This document shows, in pieces, positions 53,186 to 62,403 of a DNA stretch of 64,000 bases. The DNA is taken from contig JACKCB010000005.1 of assembly GCA_020634235.1 (NCBI GenBank), positions 167,758 through 231,757 of the forward strand, given 5' to 3'. The notes beneath the pieces were generated by a model. That model did not search any database, was not told the DNA's origin, and saw only the letters and a list, made by a program, of their open reading frames with translations. Position numbers and translations under genes: made by a program. This stretch comes from Ardenticatenaceae bacterium. GTDB lineage: Bacteria > Chloroflexota > Anaerolineae > Promineifilales > Promineifilaceae. How positions within the stretch are numbered: position 1 is the first letter of the stretch; each line of letters starts with the position of its first letter.

Positions 53186-53315
53186 GCTTACGTTTGTAGC
53201 AGCACAACAGGGCGGCGTCAACAAGCTGCGGCACTTTTTTGCGGCACCTGGCGCGGCCAAACCCTCAGGTATCGTCTGCCATCGCACTGCTCATCGGTCT
53301 CTTGTTGGCAGGCTA

Positions 53316-54941
53316 TCAGGCGCTCACCAGGCGTAACCGCCACCAGACAAAAAGCAGCAGCACCCCGCCTAGCAGCGCCGCCCCGGCCAGCAAGAAAAGC
53401 CCTACACCCATCCGCCCATCCGCCCCGGCCGGGGCCGGCAGCGGCGTGGCGGTGGGCAGCGGCGTGGGCGTGGGGAAGGGCGTGGCCGTATTAGCGGCCA
53501 CCAGGGCCGGCGCAGCAAACGGCGTCGGGCTGGCCGGGACAGGGGCCGGGGTTTCTGGAGTAGCATCCCCCGGCCGGGGTTCCACCACCAGCAGCGGCGG
53601 CCCGCCAATAATGCACTCATCATAACAGCGCGCCCCCTCCAACGTCAGCAAATACGCCCCATCAACCGCCGGCAGCGGCGCTGTCTCCCCCAAAGCAGTC
53701 ACCAGCGTGGCCGCCGCCGCCCCGGCCGGGAAGCGCAGCGTCACCGCCGTAGGCTCCCTGGCCCACAATACATGCACCGTGTCCCCCGGCCGGGTAAACG
53801 ATACCACCCGGTACGCCGCCGTCTCCTGCACCGCCACCGCCGTAAAGCCCTGCAAATACTCAATCACCGTCTGGTAAGCCACAAACGCCGGCCGCTCGCT
53901 AAAATCCGCCCGCAGCAAACCAAACGACTCCGCCCCCGGCGGCACCAGCACGTCCGAAAACTTATACACCCCAATGCTCTCCGCCCCGGCCGCAAAACCC
54001 AGCGCATACGCCTGGACGATATACCACGCCTGCTGCTCCAGGTCCACGGCAAACGTCGGCCGCTCTACCGGCCACAGCGGGTCCATCGTCGGCGCGGCAT
54101 TCGTCTCCACAATCCAGATCGGCTTATCCAGCCCAAAGCTGGCCTGAATCTCCTCCATCCGCGTCACAATCCAGCCCACCGTCTCCACCCGAAAATAGAT
54201 ATGCAGCGACAGATAATCAAAGAAATAGCCATGCGCCGCCGCTTCCGGGTCCGCCGCCGCCACCTCCAAAAAGCGCTGCACATACTGCTCCCGGCCGGCC
54301 AGCTCATCATGCCAAAAAGTAACCCCCGCCAGGTGGATCTGCGCCTGCGGGTCCGTCTCTTTCATCACCAGGTACGCCACCTTCACCAGCCGGTAATAGT
54401 CGGCCACCGAGCCGGCAAACTCATTGCCGTAGGTATCCACATCAATATCCGGCTCATTCCAGATAATCCAGTGATGCACCCCCAACGGCCCGTAATAGGC
54501 CGCGATGCGCCGCACATAATTGGCCCACAGGTTGTCTGGGTCCTCCACCGGCAGATACAGCCCGCGCGGCACGCCGCCAAACGCCGGGCCGTCGGTCGCC
54601 CAGGCCGGCGTGTGCTTCAGCAACCCCACCACCTGCCGCCCCTGCGCATCCGCCTCGCGCAGCCACTCCTCCAACACGTGTAGGGTGTTCCAATCCTCCG
54701 GCCCGGCCGGTTGGATTTCGCTCCAATAAAACAGGATGCGCTCCCAGCCCGGCCCCAACGCCGCCGCCTGTTCCGGCGACCAAAACGCCTCCACCACGCC
54801 AAAACGGGGATCGCGCGCCCCCCCCGGCCGGGGCGTGGCCGTGGGTGCTTCATTTTGCGCCCCGGCCGGGGGCGGGGCCAGTCCCACCAACCCCCAAACC
54901 CCCACCACCAACCACAACCAGATCGTTCTCTTCATCCTCAT
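53316..54941 (-). CDS. Secreted, membrane-anchored clan GH-A glycoside hydrolase-like protein
   Basis: A 541-residue protein: signal peptide (about 1-28), TIM-barrel-type catalytic part (about 45-380), Pro/Thr-rich linker, and a final helix (VGLFLLAGAALLGGVLLLFV) with a short basic end. Catalytic candidates are the acid/base Glu in HHWIIWNEPDIDVDTYGNEF and the nucleophile Glu in KPIWIVETNAAPT, the clan GH-A (GH5/GH39-like) spacing. The sugar target is unknown. It is 130 bp upstream of phoP but on the same strand with its own signals, so a link to phosphate is not supported. Confidence 0.78.
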   Translation of the reverse strand: MRMKRTIWLWLVVGVWGLVGLAPPPAGAQNEAPTATPRPGGARDPRFGVVEAFWSPEQAAALGPGWERILFYWSEIQPAGPEDWNTLHVLEEWLREADAQGRQVVGLLKHTPAWATDGPAFGGVPRGLYLPVEDPDNLWANYVRRIAAYYGPLGVHHWIIWNEPDIDVDTYGNEFAGSVADYYRLVKVAYLVMKETDPQAQIHLAGVTFWHDELAGREQYVQRFLEVAAADPEAAAHGYFFDYLSLHIYFRVETVGWIVTRMEEIQASFGLDKPIWIVETNAAPTMDPLWPVERPTFAVDLEQQAWYIVQAYALGFAAGAESIGVYKFSDVLVPPGAESFGLLRADFSERPAFVAYQTVIEYLQGFTAVAVQETAAYRVVSFTRPGDTVHVLWAREPTAVTLRFPAGAAAATLVTALGETAPLPAVDGAYLLTLEGARCYDECIIGGPPLLVVEPRPGDATPETPAPVPASPTPFAAPALVAANTATPFPTPTPLPTATPLPAPAGADGRMGVGLFLLAGAALLGGVLLLFVWWRLRLVSA

Positions 54942-55153
54942 TGTGCCATTTTTCCCAAAGAATCATGGGCAAAGCCCGGCTAGAGACCGTATAATACCAT
55001 CACCTGCGGAATGCCAAAGCTGAGCGCCGCCATTTCGCGAGGACTTTAACACACCCCGGCGCGCACCATGTGCCGACCGCCAAAACCCAAACCCATCCAT
55101 TTCCCCATTTCCACCGCTGCCCCCCCAGGCAGCTATCACGAGGAGAGAGTTTC

Positions 55154-57019
55154 ATGCACCGCGTTCCCCCCTTATTCCTGGCTCTGGGAATGGCCATTCT
55201 TCTGCTCGGACTGAGCCTGACTGGCTTGCAAGGCCAATCAGTCGCCAGCGCCGCGCTGCCCGACGGCCACCCCAACCTCACCACCGGCAGCCATCCTCTC
55301 ACCACCGATGCCCTGCTGCCCACAACCCTCAACGACTTCTTCTTGCCGGGCACTCAGCCCAACACCCTCCTAGACCAGATTCTCTCGCCAGAAGATTGCC
55401 GTGCCTGCCATGCCGAATATTCTGACTTCACCGGCCAACCCTGGGACACAGAAACCTGGACCGCCTGGCAGGGCAGCATGATGTCCCAATCCGGCCGGGA
55501 TCCCCTCTTCTACGCCGCCCTGGACATCGCCAACGCCGACGCCAACCAGTCCGGCGATGTCTGCCTGCGCTGCCACGCCCCGCGCGGCTGGCTCAACGGC
55601 CGCTCCTCCCCCACCGACGGCTCCGCCCTAAACCCCGTTGACCTGGAAGGCGTGCAGTGCGAAGTGTGCCACCGCATGGTCGACCCCTTCTACGACCCCG
55701 AAAACCCAGACCGCGACCTGATCGTCCTGGCCGGCATCTCACCCGCGCTGGAATTCTTCAGCAGCGGAGCCATCATCGTCGACCCCCTCGACGAACGGCG
55801 CGGCCCCTTCGACCTGCAAGAGGATTGGGCCATCAACCCCCATAGCCCGCTCCCCTGGCCGCTGAAATCCCCCTTCCACCAGGAAGGCAACTTCTGCGGT
55901 AGCTGCCACGATGTTAGCAACCCGCTGCTCTCCTGGGACGAAACGGCCCAAAGCTACGTGCTAAACGACCTGGACACCCCTGCCCCCGACCCGGCCGCGT
56001 TGTTCCCCGTCGAGCGCACCTACTCCGAATGGAAACTCAGCGAGTACAACACCCCCGAAGGAGTCTACGCCCCCCAATTTGGCGGCAATCGTGACTACGT
56101 CTCCACCTGCCAGCACTGCCACATGCGCACCATCACCGGTGCCGGGGCCAACTTCTTCGGCAACTACGTCATCCGCGACGATATGCCCACCCACGACCTC
56201 ACCGGGGCCAATACCTGGATTCCGCAAACCTTGCCGCTGCACCCGGAGTTTGGCAACACCTTCACCGGTCCCAACGGCCAGGTCCGGGCGCAGGCGCTCA
56301 TCAGCGGTACACTGCGCGCCCGCTACATGCTGGAGAACGCCGCCACCCTATCGGTGGTGCGCGTAGGCGATGTGCTGCAAGTGCGCATCACCAACCAATC
56401 GGGCCACAAGCTGCCCACCGGCTACCCCGAAGGGCGGCGCATGTGGATTCAAGTAGAGGCGTATGACGCGGGCAACAACCTCATCTACACCTCCGGGGCC
56501 TACGACTACGCCACCGGCGAGCTAATCGGCTACGGCACCGACCCCACGCTGCAAGTCTACGAGGTGATGCACGGCCTGAGTGAAGATTGGGCGGCGCAGT
56601 TGGGCCTCCCGGCCGGGGAGAGCTTCCACTTCATCCTCAACAACACCACCCTCAAAGACAACCGCATCCCCCCCCGTGGCTACGACTACGACGACTTCCT
56701 GGCCGCCGGCGCCGCCCCCTACACCAACGGCCAGCCCGACCCCACCCGCTACGCCAACGGCCAATATTGGGACATCGTCAACTACGTCCTGCCCAACAAC
56801 GCCGCCTACGGCGTGGTGCGCCTGCTCTACCAAACCACCTCCAGCGAATACATCGACTTCCTGAAGGACAACACCCCCTTCCCCGGCGACCCCAACAACC
56901 GCGGCGAAATCCTGTATGACCTCTGGCTGCAAACAGACCGCTCCCGGCCGGAGCTAATGGCCGAAATTCCCTTCGCCGCCAGCAGCGCCGCCATCTACCT
57001 GCCGGCCATCATGCGCTAG
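55154..57019 (+). CDS. Exported five-haem c-type cytochrome
   Basis: A 621-residue protein with an N-terminal signal/anchor (MHRVPPLFLALGMAILLLGL). Five CXXCH motifs are seen: CRACH, CLRCH, CEVCH, CGSCH and CQHCH, all in residues about 80-330. The C-terminal half has a beta-rich region (VLQVRITNQSGHKLPTGYPE) found in large multihaem proteins. It probably carries electrons outside the cytoplasmic membrane; no partner oxidase or c-type maturation genes are near. The start at 55154 has GGAGAGAG upstream; the frame from 55070 is too early. Confidence 0.85.
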   Translation: MHRVPPLFLALGMAILLLGLSLTGLQGQSVASAALPDGHPNLTTGSHPLTTDALLPTTLNDFFLPGTQPNTLLDQILSPEDCRACHAEYSDFTGQPWDTETWTAWQGSMMSQSGRDPLFYAALDIANADANQSGDVCLRCHAPRGWLNGRSSPTDGSALNPVDLEGVQCEVCHRMVDPFYDPENPDRDLIVLAGISPALEFFSSGAIIVDPLDERRGPFDLQEDWAINPHSPLPWPLKSPFHQEGNFCGSCHDVSNPLLSWDETAQSYVLNDLDTPAPDPAALFPVERTYSEWKLSEYNTPEGVYAPQFGGNRDYVSTCQHCHMRTITGAGANFFGNYVIRDDMPTHDLTGANTWIPQTLPLHPEFGNTFTGPNGQVRAQALISGTLRARYMLENAATLSVVRVGDVLQVRITNQSGHKLPTGYPEGRRMWIQVEAYDAGNNLIYTSGAYDYATGELIGYGTDPTLQVYEVMHGLSEDWAAQLGLPAGESFHFILNNTTLKDNRIPPRGYDYDDFLAAGAAPYTNGQPDPTRYANGQYWDIVNYVLPNNAAYGVVRLLYQTTSSEYIDFLKDNTPFPGDPNNRGEILYDLWLQTDRSRPELMAEIPFAASSAAIYLPAIMR

Positions 57020-57107
57020 CCCTTCGCCCAAACAGATTGGGCCACACTCGCAGGCTGTCGGCAAAGCCACAGACAGGTGACAAACCGGTGCACGACAGCC
57101 CGCCACA

Positions 57108-57145
57108 CCCAGGCAGGGACACGGCCAACCGCGTCCCTGCCTGGG
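57108..57145. other. 13-bp inverted repeat after the cytochrome gene
   Basis: CCCAGGCAGGGAC (57108-57120) and GTCCCTGCCTGGG (57133-57145) are perfect complements. A hairpin in the RNA between the cytochrome gene and the next gene; it could act as a terminator without T-run or a processing stem. Confidence 0.55.
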
Positions 57146-57165
57146 GCAGCCCGGAAACAGCTTGC

Positions 57166-58296
57166 ATGATCAAGGCCATCGGCCGCAAGAGCAACTCCCC
57201 CTGGCTGGCAGCCATCGTCGTCGCCGCTGCCTATCTCCTCCTGCTGCGCGGCCAAATGGCCGCCCACGGCCACACCCCCACCTACTTCATCACCATTGGC
57301 GACAAGTTCATCTGGCAGGCAGACCAACTGCCGCCCGACCTCTACATCTGGCCCGACAGCTACGGCTATGATGGGCAGTTCTTCTACCAACTGGCCCTCA
57401 ACCCCTTCAACCCGCAGGAGGTAAACGCCGGCCTGCGCATCGACAACGCCCCCTACCGCCACCAGCGCCTCTTCTACCCCCTCACCGCCTGGCTGCTCGC
57501 CCTGGGCCAGCGCAGCCTGCTGCCGGCCACCATGCTCCTGGCCAACTACCTGGCCTTGTGCGCCATCGCCTGGCTGGCCGCGCGCTACGCCCAACAACAC
57601 CAGGCCCACGCCCTGTGGGGCAGCCTGTTTGCCCTGTACCCCGGCTTCATCTTCAGCTTCATGCGCGACCTGTCAGAAATTTTGGCGGTGCTGTTTCTGC
57701 TGGCCGGCTTCCTGGCCTGGCGGCAGGCGCGCTCCGCCATCCCGGCCGGGGTCCTCCTCACCCTGGCCGTCCTCACCCGCGAAACAACCCTCCTCGCCAT
57801 CCTGGCCCTGGCCCTGGCCATGCTCCTCAAAAAAGAAACGCGCCGCTGGCTCGTGGTCATCATCCCCCTGGCCAGCTACGCCGCCTGGCAGGCCGCCCTC
57901 TATGCCCGCTGGGGGCAACTGCCCATCCTTGCCGGCGGCCAAAACCTGGGCCTGCCCCTGCGCGGCCTCCTCAACCTACTCCAATCGCTAGACCCGGCCA
58001 GCCACCTCCACCGCATCTGGCTCCTCGAAATCCTGGCCGTGGCCATCGTCACCGCCGCCGCCGCCCTGGCCTGGCGCAGCCTCCACGGCGCATGGCCCCA
58101 AAAGCTCGCCTGGCTCGCCTACGGCCTGCTGGCCCTCAGCCTCAGCCACCACGTCTGGATCGAGGATATCGGCTTCATGCGCGCCATGTCCGAATATTTC
58201 CTGTTCAGCCTGCTCCTCATCACCGGCACCGCCCGCCGCCGCCTCCTGCTGCCCGCCGCCATCGCCACCATCACCGCCTGGCTGCTCGTCTATTGA
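57166..58296 (+). CDS. Polytopic membrane protein, GT-C glycosyltransferase-like
   Basis: A 376-residue protein with nine or ten helices. After the first helix there is a loop with FIWQADQLPPDLYIWPDSYG followed by YDGQFFYQL, where the Asp-Gly-Gln-Phe-Phe motif resembles the conserved 'DGxxY' loop of lipid-linked sugar transferases of the GT-C group. The family is not certain. It lies 146 bp after the cytochrome, with the same strand. Confidence 0.62.
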   Translation: MIKAIGRKSNSPWLAAIVVAAAYLLLLRGQMAAHGHTPTYFITIGDKFIWQADQLPPDLYIWPDSYGYDGQFFYQLALNPFNPQEVNAGLRIDNAPYRHQRLFYPLTAWLLALGQRSLLPATMLLANYLALCAIAWLAARYAQQHQAHALWGSLFALYPGFIFSFMRDLSEILAVLFLLAGFLAWRQARSAIPAGVLLTLAVLTRETTLLAILALALAMLLKKETRRWLVVIIPLASYAAWQAALYARWGQLPILAGGQNLGLPLRGLLNLLQSLDPASHLHRIWLLEILAVAIVTAAAALAWRSLHGAWPQKLAWLAYGLLALSLSHHVWIEDIGFMRAMSEYFLFSLLLITGTARRRLLLPAAIATITAWLLVY

Positions 58297-58300
58297 CAAG

Positions 58301-58451
58301 TGCCTGGCACAGGGCAAAACAATGTCCTCTACTGCCCTGTGCCTGGCACAGGGCAAAACAATGTCCTCTAGAGCAAGTTCTGCTGCCCTGTGCCTGGCAC
58401 AGGGCAAAACAATGTCCTCTAGAGCAAGTCTTGCTGCCCTGTGCCTGGCAC
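58301..58451. repeat. 51-bp tandem palindromic repeats
   Basis: Core TGCCCTGTGCC-T-GGCACAGGGCA, an 11-bp perfect inverted repeat, followed by AAACAATGTCCTCTAGAGCA. Full units begin at 58333 and 58384, a partial one at 58435 (51-bp period), and a shortened one before them at about 58301 (39 bp). No unique spacers. It separates the glycosyltransferase-like gene from the helicase. Confidence 0.9.
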
Positions 58452-58479
58452 TTCAGAGCATATCTCACCCGGCAATTCA

Positions 58480-58508
58480 TTGCCCGCCGCGCCATCTTTG
58501 GCTATCAT
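58480..58508 (+). promoter_or_regulatory. Promoter of the UvrD-like helicase gene
   Basis: TTGCCC (58480-58485), 17 bp, TATCAT (58503-58508). Start ATG at 58519, so the leader would be about 4 nt. Confidence 0.55.
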
Positions 58509-58518
58509 GCAGCCAACC

Positions 58519-60837
58519 ATGAACCTTCGTCCCGCCCAAGAAGCCATCCTCCAATACCGCCAGGGCCGCATGGCCGTCAGCGCCGTGCCCGGCAGCGGCA
58601 AAACCTTCACCCTCTCGCTGCTCGCCGCCCAGCTCATCGCCTCCGGCCGGGTCAATGCCGGCGCCGGTCAGCAAGTCCTCATCGTCACCTACCTCAACGC
58701 CAGCGTCGACAACTTCAAAAACCGCATCCGCCAGCAGTTGCAGGCCCAGGAACTGCCCATGATGGGCTTCGACGTGCGCACCCTGCACAGCCTGGGGCTG
58801 GAAATCGTCCGCAGCGCCGCCGGCGGCACCGCCGGTGGCAACGAGCTGGTCGTGCTGGACGAAACCCAGGCCAACAACTTCCTCAACCAGGCCGTGCACA
58901 CCTGGATCGACGACCACCCCCACCTGTGGCACGCCTTCCTGCCCGATGACAGCGTGCAGCGCCAGGCGCGCTGGCGCGAAACCACCGAGCGCACCGCCAA
59001 AGCCTACATCCGCACCGCCAAAAATGAGCGCTACCGGCCGGAGCAAATTCAGCAGCGCCTCAGCCACCGGCCGGGTAACGACGACACCCCCCCGGCCGGG
59101 GACGAATACGCCCTCCTCTGGATGCTCAACGGCATCTACCACCGCTACCAAAACAGCCTGCTGCGCCAGGGGGCCCTGGACTACGACGACCTCATCTGGG
59201 AAGCCACCGACTTGCTGGAAACCCGGCCCGACCTGGCCCAAACCCTCCGCCAGCGCTGGCCCTACGTCCTGGAAGACGAAGCCCAAGACAGCGTCCCCCT
59301 GCAAGAACACCTGCTCAACGCCCTCACCGGCGAGCCAAACGGCAACTGGGTGCGCGTCGGCGACCCCAACCAGGCCATCACCAGCACCTTCACCGCCGCC
59401 CACCCCCGCTTCTTCAACGCCTTCTGCGACCGGCCGGGCGTCCTCACCCGCCCCCTGCCCAACTCCGGCCGCTGCGCCCCCCTCATCCTCGGCGCCGCCA
59501 ACACCCTGCTGCATTGGGTCTGCGACAAACACCCCGTGCCCGAAGTGCGCCGCCACACCTTCCGCCGCCAGGACATCCTGCCCACCCCGGCCGGGGACGC
59601 CCAACCCAACCCGCCCGACAGCGAAGCCAGCATCCGCATCAAGGTCTACAAGCACCGCGAAGATGAAGAGCTGCCCGACATCGCCCGCCTGGCCGACCTC
59701 TACAGCCGCAAATTTAGCCACCACACCGTGGCCATCCTGGTGCCCACCAACGCCCTGGGCCACCGCCTGGCCGACCACCTGGACGAGCGCGACGCCGACT
59801 ACGACAACCTGCTGCGCGGTGGCAGCCGCGAGCGCGAGATTGCCGCCGCCCTACACGCCCTGCTGGCCCTGCTGGCCGACCCGCTGGATACCCGCGCCCT
59901 GGTCCAGGCCCACCAATCGCTGGTAGAACTAGACCATCCGCTGGCCGGCCTTTTTGCCCCGGCCGGGGACAACAACAACCAGCCGCCCGACCTGGCCCGC
60001 CTGCACGCCGTCCTCCGCAGCACCCACCAGCCAGAAGCGCTGCTCTTCCCCTGGCAGCCCCAAGACGCCCGCCTGGCCCTCCCGGCCGGGATCATCAACG
60101 ACGACGATTGGGCCAGCTTGCAGCCCTTCCTGGCCTTCCTGCGCCGCCTCTTTGCCCTGCGCCACCTGCCCATCGACGACCTGACCCTGGCCCTGGCCGA
60201 CGAACTCTTCGCCCACGCCCAGCCGGCCACCCCCGCCACCCCCGAAGACCAGGCCGTCATCCACGAATCCGACCTGGCCATCGCCTACCAGATCGCCGCC
60301 GTGCTGCGCTTCTGGCGTGATGTGCAGCCGGAGTGGCGGCTGCCAGAGCTGGTGGCCCAACTGGCCGACGTAGCCACCGGCCGCCGCAGCCTGCCCCTGG
60401 CCTCGGCCAATGAACTGGGGTATGAGCCGCAGCCCGGCCGGGTTACCCTGGCCACCCAGCACGGCGCAAAGGGGCTAGAATGGGACGCCGTCTTCCTCGT
60501 CGGCATCGACGGCTTCTGGATCCCCGGCAGCCTGGACGCCCCCTTCCAGGGCGTCCTCGACTTCCTGGGCGGCGACCCCACCGCCGAAGCAGCCGCCCAA
60601 CTACGCCACCTCATGGCCGGCAACGCCGAGATTTACCCCGGCCGGAGCGCCACCGAATCCGCCCACATCGAAATCATCAGCGAGCGCCTGCGCCTGCTCT
60701 ACGTCGGCATCACCCGCGCCAAACGCTACCTGCACCTCAGCCGCAGCCGCGCCACCCGCCAATACCACAAAGAGCGCGAAGCCGAACCGGCCACGGTGCT
60801 GGGCGTCCTCTATGCATACGTGAAGCGCAATTCGTAA
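58519..60837 (+). CDS. Superfamily I DNA helicase, UvrD/PcrA-like
   Basis: A 772-residue ATP-dependent helicase. Motifs in order: I AVPGSGKTFTLSLLAAQLIA; Ia VTYLNASVDNFKNRI; II YVLEDEAQDSVPLQEHLL; III RVGDPNQAITSTFTAAHPRF; V VTLATQHGAKGLEWDAVFLV; VI RLLYVGITRAKRYLHLSRS. The signature and length suit the UvrD/Rep family, but it is shorter in domain 1B than UvrD and has no fused nuclease visible. It may repair DNA or resolve replication blocks. The gene starts just after the tandem palindromic repeats. An earlier ATG at 58507 (MQPTM) lies in the -10. Confidence 0.9.
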   Translation: MNLRPAQEAILQYRQGRMAVSAVPGSGKTFTLSLLAAQLIASGRVNAGAGQQVLIVTYLNASVDNFKNRIRQQLQAQELPMMGFDVRTLHSLGLEIVRSAAGGTAGGNELVVLDETQANNFLNQAVHTWIDDHPHLWHAFLPDDSVQRQARWRETTERTAKAYIRTAKNERYRPEQIQQRLSHRPGNDDTPPAGDEYALLWMLNGIYHRYQNSLLRQGALDYDDLIWEATDLLETRPDLAQTLRQRWPYVLEDEAQDSVPLQEHLLNALTGEPNGNWVRVGDPNQAITSTFTAAHPRFFNAFCDRPGVLTRPLPNSGRCAPLILGAANTLLHWVCDKHPVPEVRRHTFRRQDILPTPAGDAQPNPPDSEASIRIKVYKHREDEELPDIARLADLYSRKFSHHTVAILVPTNALGHRLADHLDERDADYDNLLRGGSREREIAAALHALLALLADPLDTRALVQAHQSLVELDHPLAGLFAPAGDNNNQPPDLARLHAVLRSTHQPEALLFPWQPQDARLALPAGIINDDDWASLQPFLAFLRRLFALRHLPIDDLTLALADELFAHAQPATPATPEDQAVIHESDLAIAYQIAAVLRFWRDVQPEWRLPELVAQLADVATGRRSLPLASANELGYEPQPGRVTLATQHGAKGLEWDAVFLVGIDGFWIPGSLDAPFQGVLDFLGGDPTAEAAAQLRHLMAGNAEIYPGRSATESAHIEIISERLRLLYVGITRAKRYLHLSRSRATRQYHKEREAEPATVLGVLYAYVKRNS

Positions 60838-60861
60838 TTCGTGACTCGCAGGTAACCGGGC

Positions 60862-60899
60862 AGGTCTGTCTCCTGAGCCTGTCGAAGGAGACCAGACCT
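60862..60899. other. Stem-loop between convergent helicase and hepT
   Basis: AGGTCTGTCTCC (60862-60873) pairs with GGAGACCAGACCT (60887-60899) with one bulged C. The loop carries a CTGAGCCTGTCGAAGG element. It may end transcription from both sides, though T-runs are absent. Confidence 0.5.
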
Positions 60900-60948
60900 C
60901 AACAAACACGCGCAGCGGGCGGGGAGGTTACGGCCGTTGATCCCCCAA

Positions 60949-61407
60949 TCACAACGTTTTGTCTATCTTCTCAGGGTGGGCCTGCAGCCAGCGACGGTAA
61001 GCAACCACGATCTGTTCAACATCCTGTAAATCGTTCTTGCTCACGCTGTACAATTCTTCAGCACTGACCTCATGGTAAAAATGCACCAGCCGGTTGCGAT
61101 ACCCGGCCAACACACGCAATGTTTCTGCTTCTCCGCTGTTCAATACGTCACAGCGATACAGTGCTGAAGCAACCTCTTTATACTCCCCGGAAGCCACCCC
61201 AAACCCCTTTACCAGAATGTGACGGCCCAAATCAAAAATCGCCTCTAATGCCCGGCGCAAACAGGCGTCGGCCGTCCAGATATTGCGGCTGTCAGCCAGA
61301 AAAGCCTCGCGATCATCCAGCGGCAGGCTTCGGATGGTGGCCATCATGCGGACAGCCCAGTCAAGACGATCTGTAACCACACGACCCGAGATAAGCATAG
61401 GCATCAT
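60949..61407 (-). CDS. hepT: HepT-like HEPN toxin (DUF86)
   Basis: A 152-residue helical protein with the HEPN RNase motif RNRLVHFYHEVS (RX4H plus Tyr). In MntA-HepT modules, HepT is an RNase or a target of modification, and MntA adds AMP to the HepT tyrosine near this motif, switching it off. The gene overlaps the end of mntA by 4 bp. Start at 61407. Confidence 0.85.
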   Translation of the reverse strand: MMPMLISGRVVTDRLDWAVRMMATIRSLPLDDREAFLADSRNIWTADACLRRALEAIFDLGRHILVKGFGVASGEYKEVASALYRCDVLNSGEAETLRVLAGYRNRLVHFYHEVSAEELYSVSKNDLQDVEQIVVAYRRWLQAHPEKIDKTL

Positions 61408-61841
61408 GCGGATCGTCCCTCCAGAATGGCGTTCATGCGTGCTCGCTCAAAGGGTGCCAGATCCCCGGCACGGCGCAGCAGGTATAACTCATACTCATCG
61501 CTGGCGTAAGAATCGGCGGTGTACAGCCGCTCGCCACGCATAATATTGACCGCCAGAAAGGGATCGGCCTCTTCCAAACAAACCAGATCTACTCGGGCGG
61601 CACCCAACAAAGTTTCGAGCGCCAACGCCAGTTCCACCTTCTGCCGGACGGTTAGCGATTGGGCCGGCAATGATTTCACGCCAATATCCACATCATGGCC
61701 GGCGGCCAGCGACAATGGGCGGTCGTTGGCCAGCCATTCCCAAACAGCCCGGCTCTGACTGCCAAATACATACAGCGCCGCCAGATCAAATTGGTGACAT
61801 ATTTCAGCAATAGCTTGTTGCGCCCTCGTCTGTGTGGTCAT
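61404..61841 (-). CDS. mntA: MntA-like minimal nucleotidyltransferase antitoxin
   Basis: A 145-residue protein from the ATG at 61841. Motif AALYVFGSQSRAVWEWLAND followed by GHDVDIGV shows the GS...DxD active site of minimal nucleotidyltransferases, with a longer loop than usual between the two parts. LVCLEEADPF follows. It partners HepT, 4-bp overlap. Promoter TTGACG-N17-CATAAT on the minus strand (61876-61848) is 6 nt upstream of the ATG, a leaderless start. Confidence 0.87.
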   Translation of the reverse strand: MTTQTRAQQAIAEICHQFDLAALYVFGSQSRAVWEWLANDRPLSLAAGHDVDIGVKSLPAQSLTVRQKVELALALETLLGAARVDLVCLEEADPFLAVNIMRGERLYTADSYASDEYELYLLRRAGDLAPFERARMNAILEGRSA

Positions 61842-61847
61842 GCACTT

Positions 61848-61876
61848 ATTATGGGAGGTAGTTCCCTGGCCGTCAA
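61848..61876 (-). promoter_or_regulatory. mntA-hepT promoter
   Basis: TTGACG (61876-61871), 17-bp spacer, CATAAT (61853-61848), then six bases to ATG. Confidence 0.65.
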
Positions 61877-62239
61877 GCCCGCCCAATTCACCACCCCCTG
61901 GTAGGGGCGAACCTTGTGGTCGTCCTGGCTTGGGCAGGCACCAGGCCCGCCCCTACAATTCACTGCCCATCCACCACCAAATCCAGAAGAAACGACCTTC
62001 TTCAACATACTTCAGCATGTTTGCTGCCCTGGCTGCCGCGTTTCAACCGGCAGCGCTCATGATAGCTAGCCCCCAGGGGGCCCTGCCCTGAGCTTCGGCA
62101 AAGATGCTTACCACACAGGGCAGGACCCGGGTATCTTTGGTTGGACCTGGCCGCTAAACCGGCCCAACCGGGAACAGACCTGGTCTGCTCTTCCTGGGCA
62201 CTAGCACCGCGTCCATAAACGCGGCGCACCTGGCCTTTG
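61877..62239. other. Gene-free region between mntA and the DGR template repeat
   Basis: About 360 bp, no gene. It holds an inverted repeat GTAGGGGCG (61901-61909) / CGCCCCTAC (61948-61956), common as a small interspersed element, and a 13-bp stem GGGCCCTGCCCTG (62078-62090) / CAGGGCAGGACCC (62116-62128, one mismatch) with CTGAGCTTCGGCAAAG in its loop. The part from about 62130 to 62240 directly follows the template repeat on the minus strand and may correspond to the spacer RNA needed for cDNA priming in known DGRs. Confidence 0.5.
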
Positions 62240-62380
62240 GGGAGCAATCCTGGGGCACAAGGCAGCGGAAGCCGATGTTGTTGTTGCGGTTCGACGTGCT
62301 GTTGTTGTTGCGGTTGGCACCACGCACGTTCCGCGCATTGTTGTTCCAACTGCCCCCGCGCAGCACCTGTTCGGCCTGGC
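62240..62380 (-). other. DGR template repeat (TR)
   Basis: Read on the minus strand, this 140-bp stretch carries AAC codons in clusters: translated in one frame it gives QVLRGGSWNNNARNVRGANR and then NNNSTSNRNNNIGFRC. This is the C-terminal cassette of DGR target proteins with the formylglycine-enzyme/C-type lectin fold, where Asn codons (AAC) are the sites of adenine-specific mutation. Twelve Asn codons are visible. It starts about 20 bp after avd and is not preceded by a full target gene. Exact ends cannot be set without the matching variable repeat (VR). Confidence 0.85.
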
Positions 62381-62403
62381 CCCACGCGCCGGCAACCACC
62401 CCA

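Noticed and set aside
58301..58451. 51-bp repeats as a CRISPR array
   Set aside because: The sequence between the palindromes is the same in each unit, so there are no spacers.
57558..58949. A 463-codon plus-strand frame running from the membrane protein through the repeats into the helicase
   Set aside because: Pro/Arg-rich alternate frame; both flanking genes are well supported in other frames.
58477..59778. A 433-codon minus-strand frame over the helicase gene
   Set aside because: Shadow of the UvrD-like gene, whose helicase motifs run through it.
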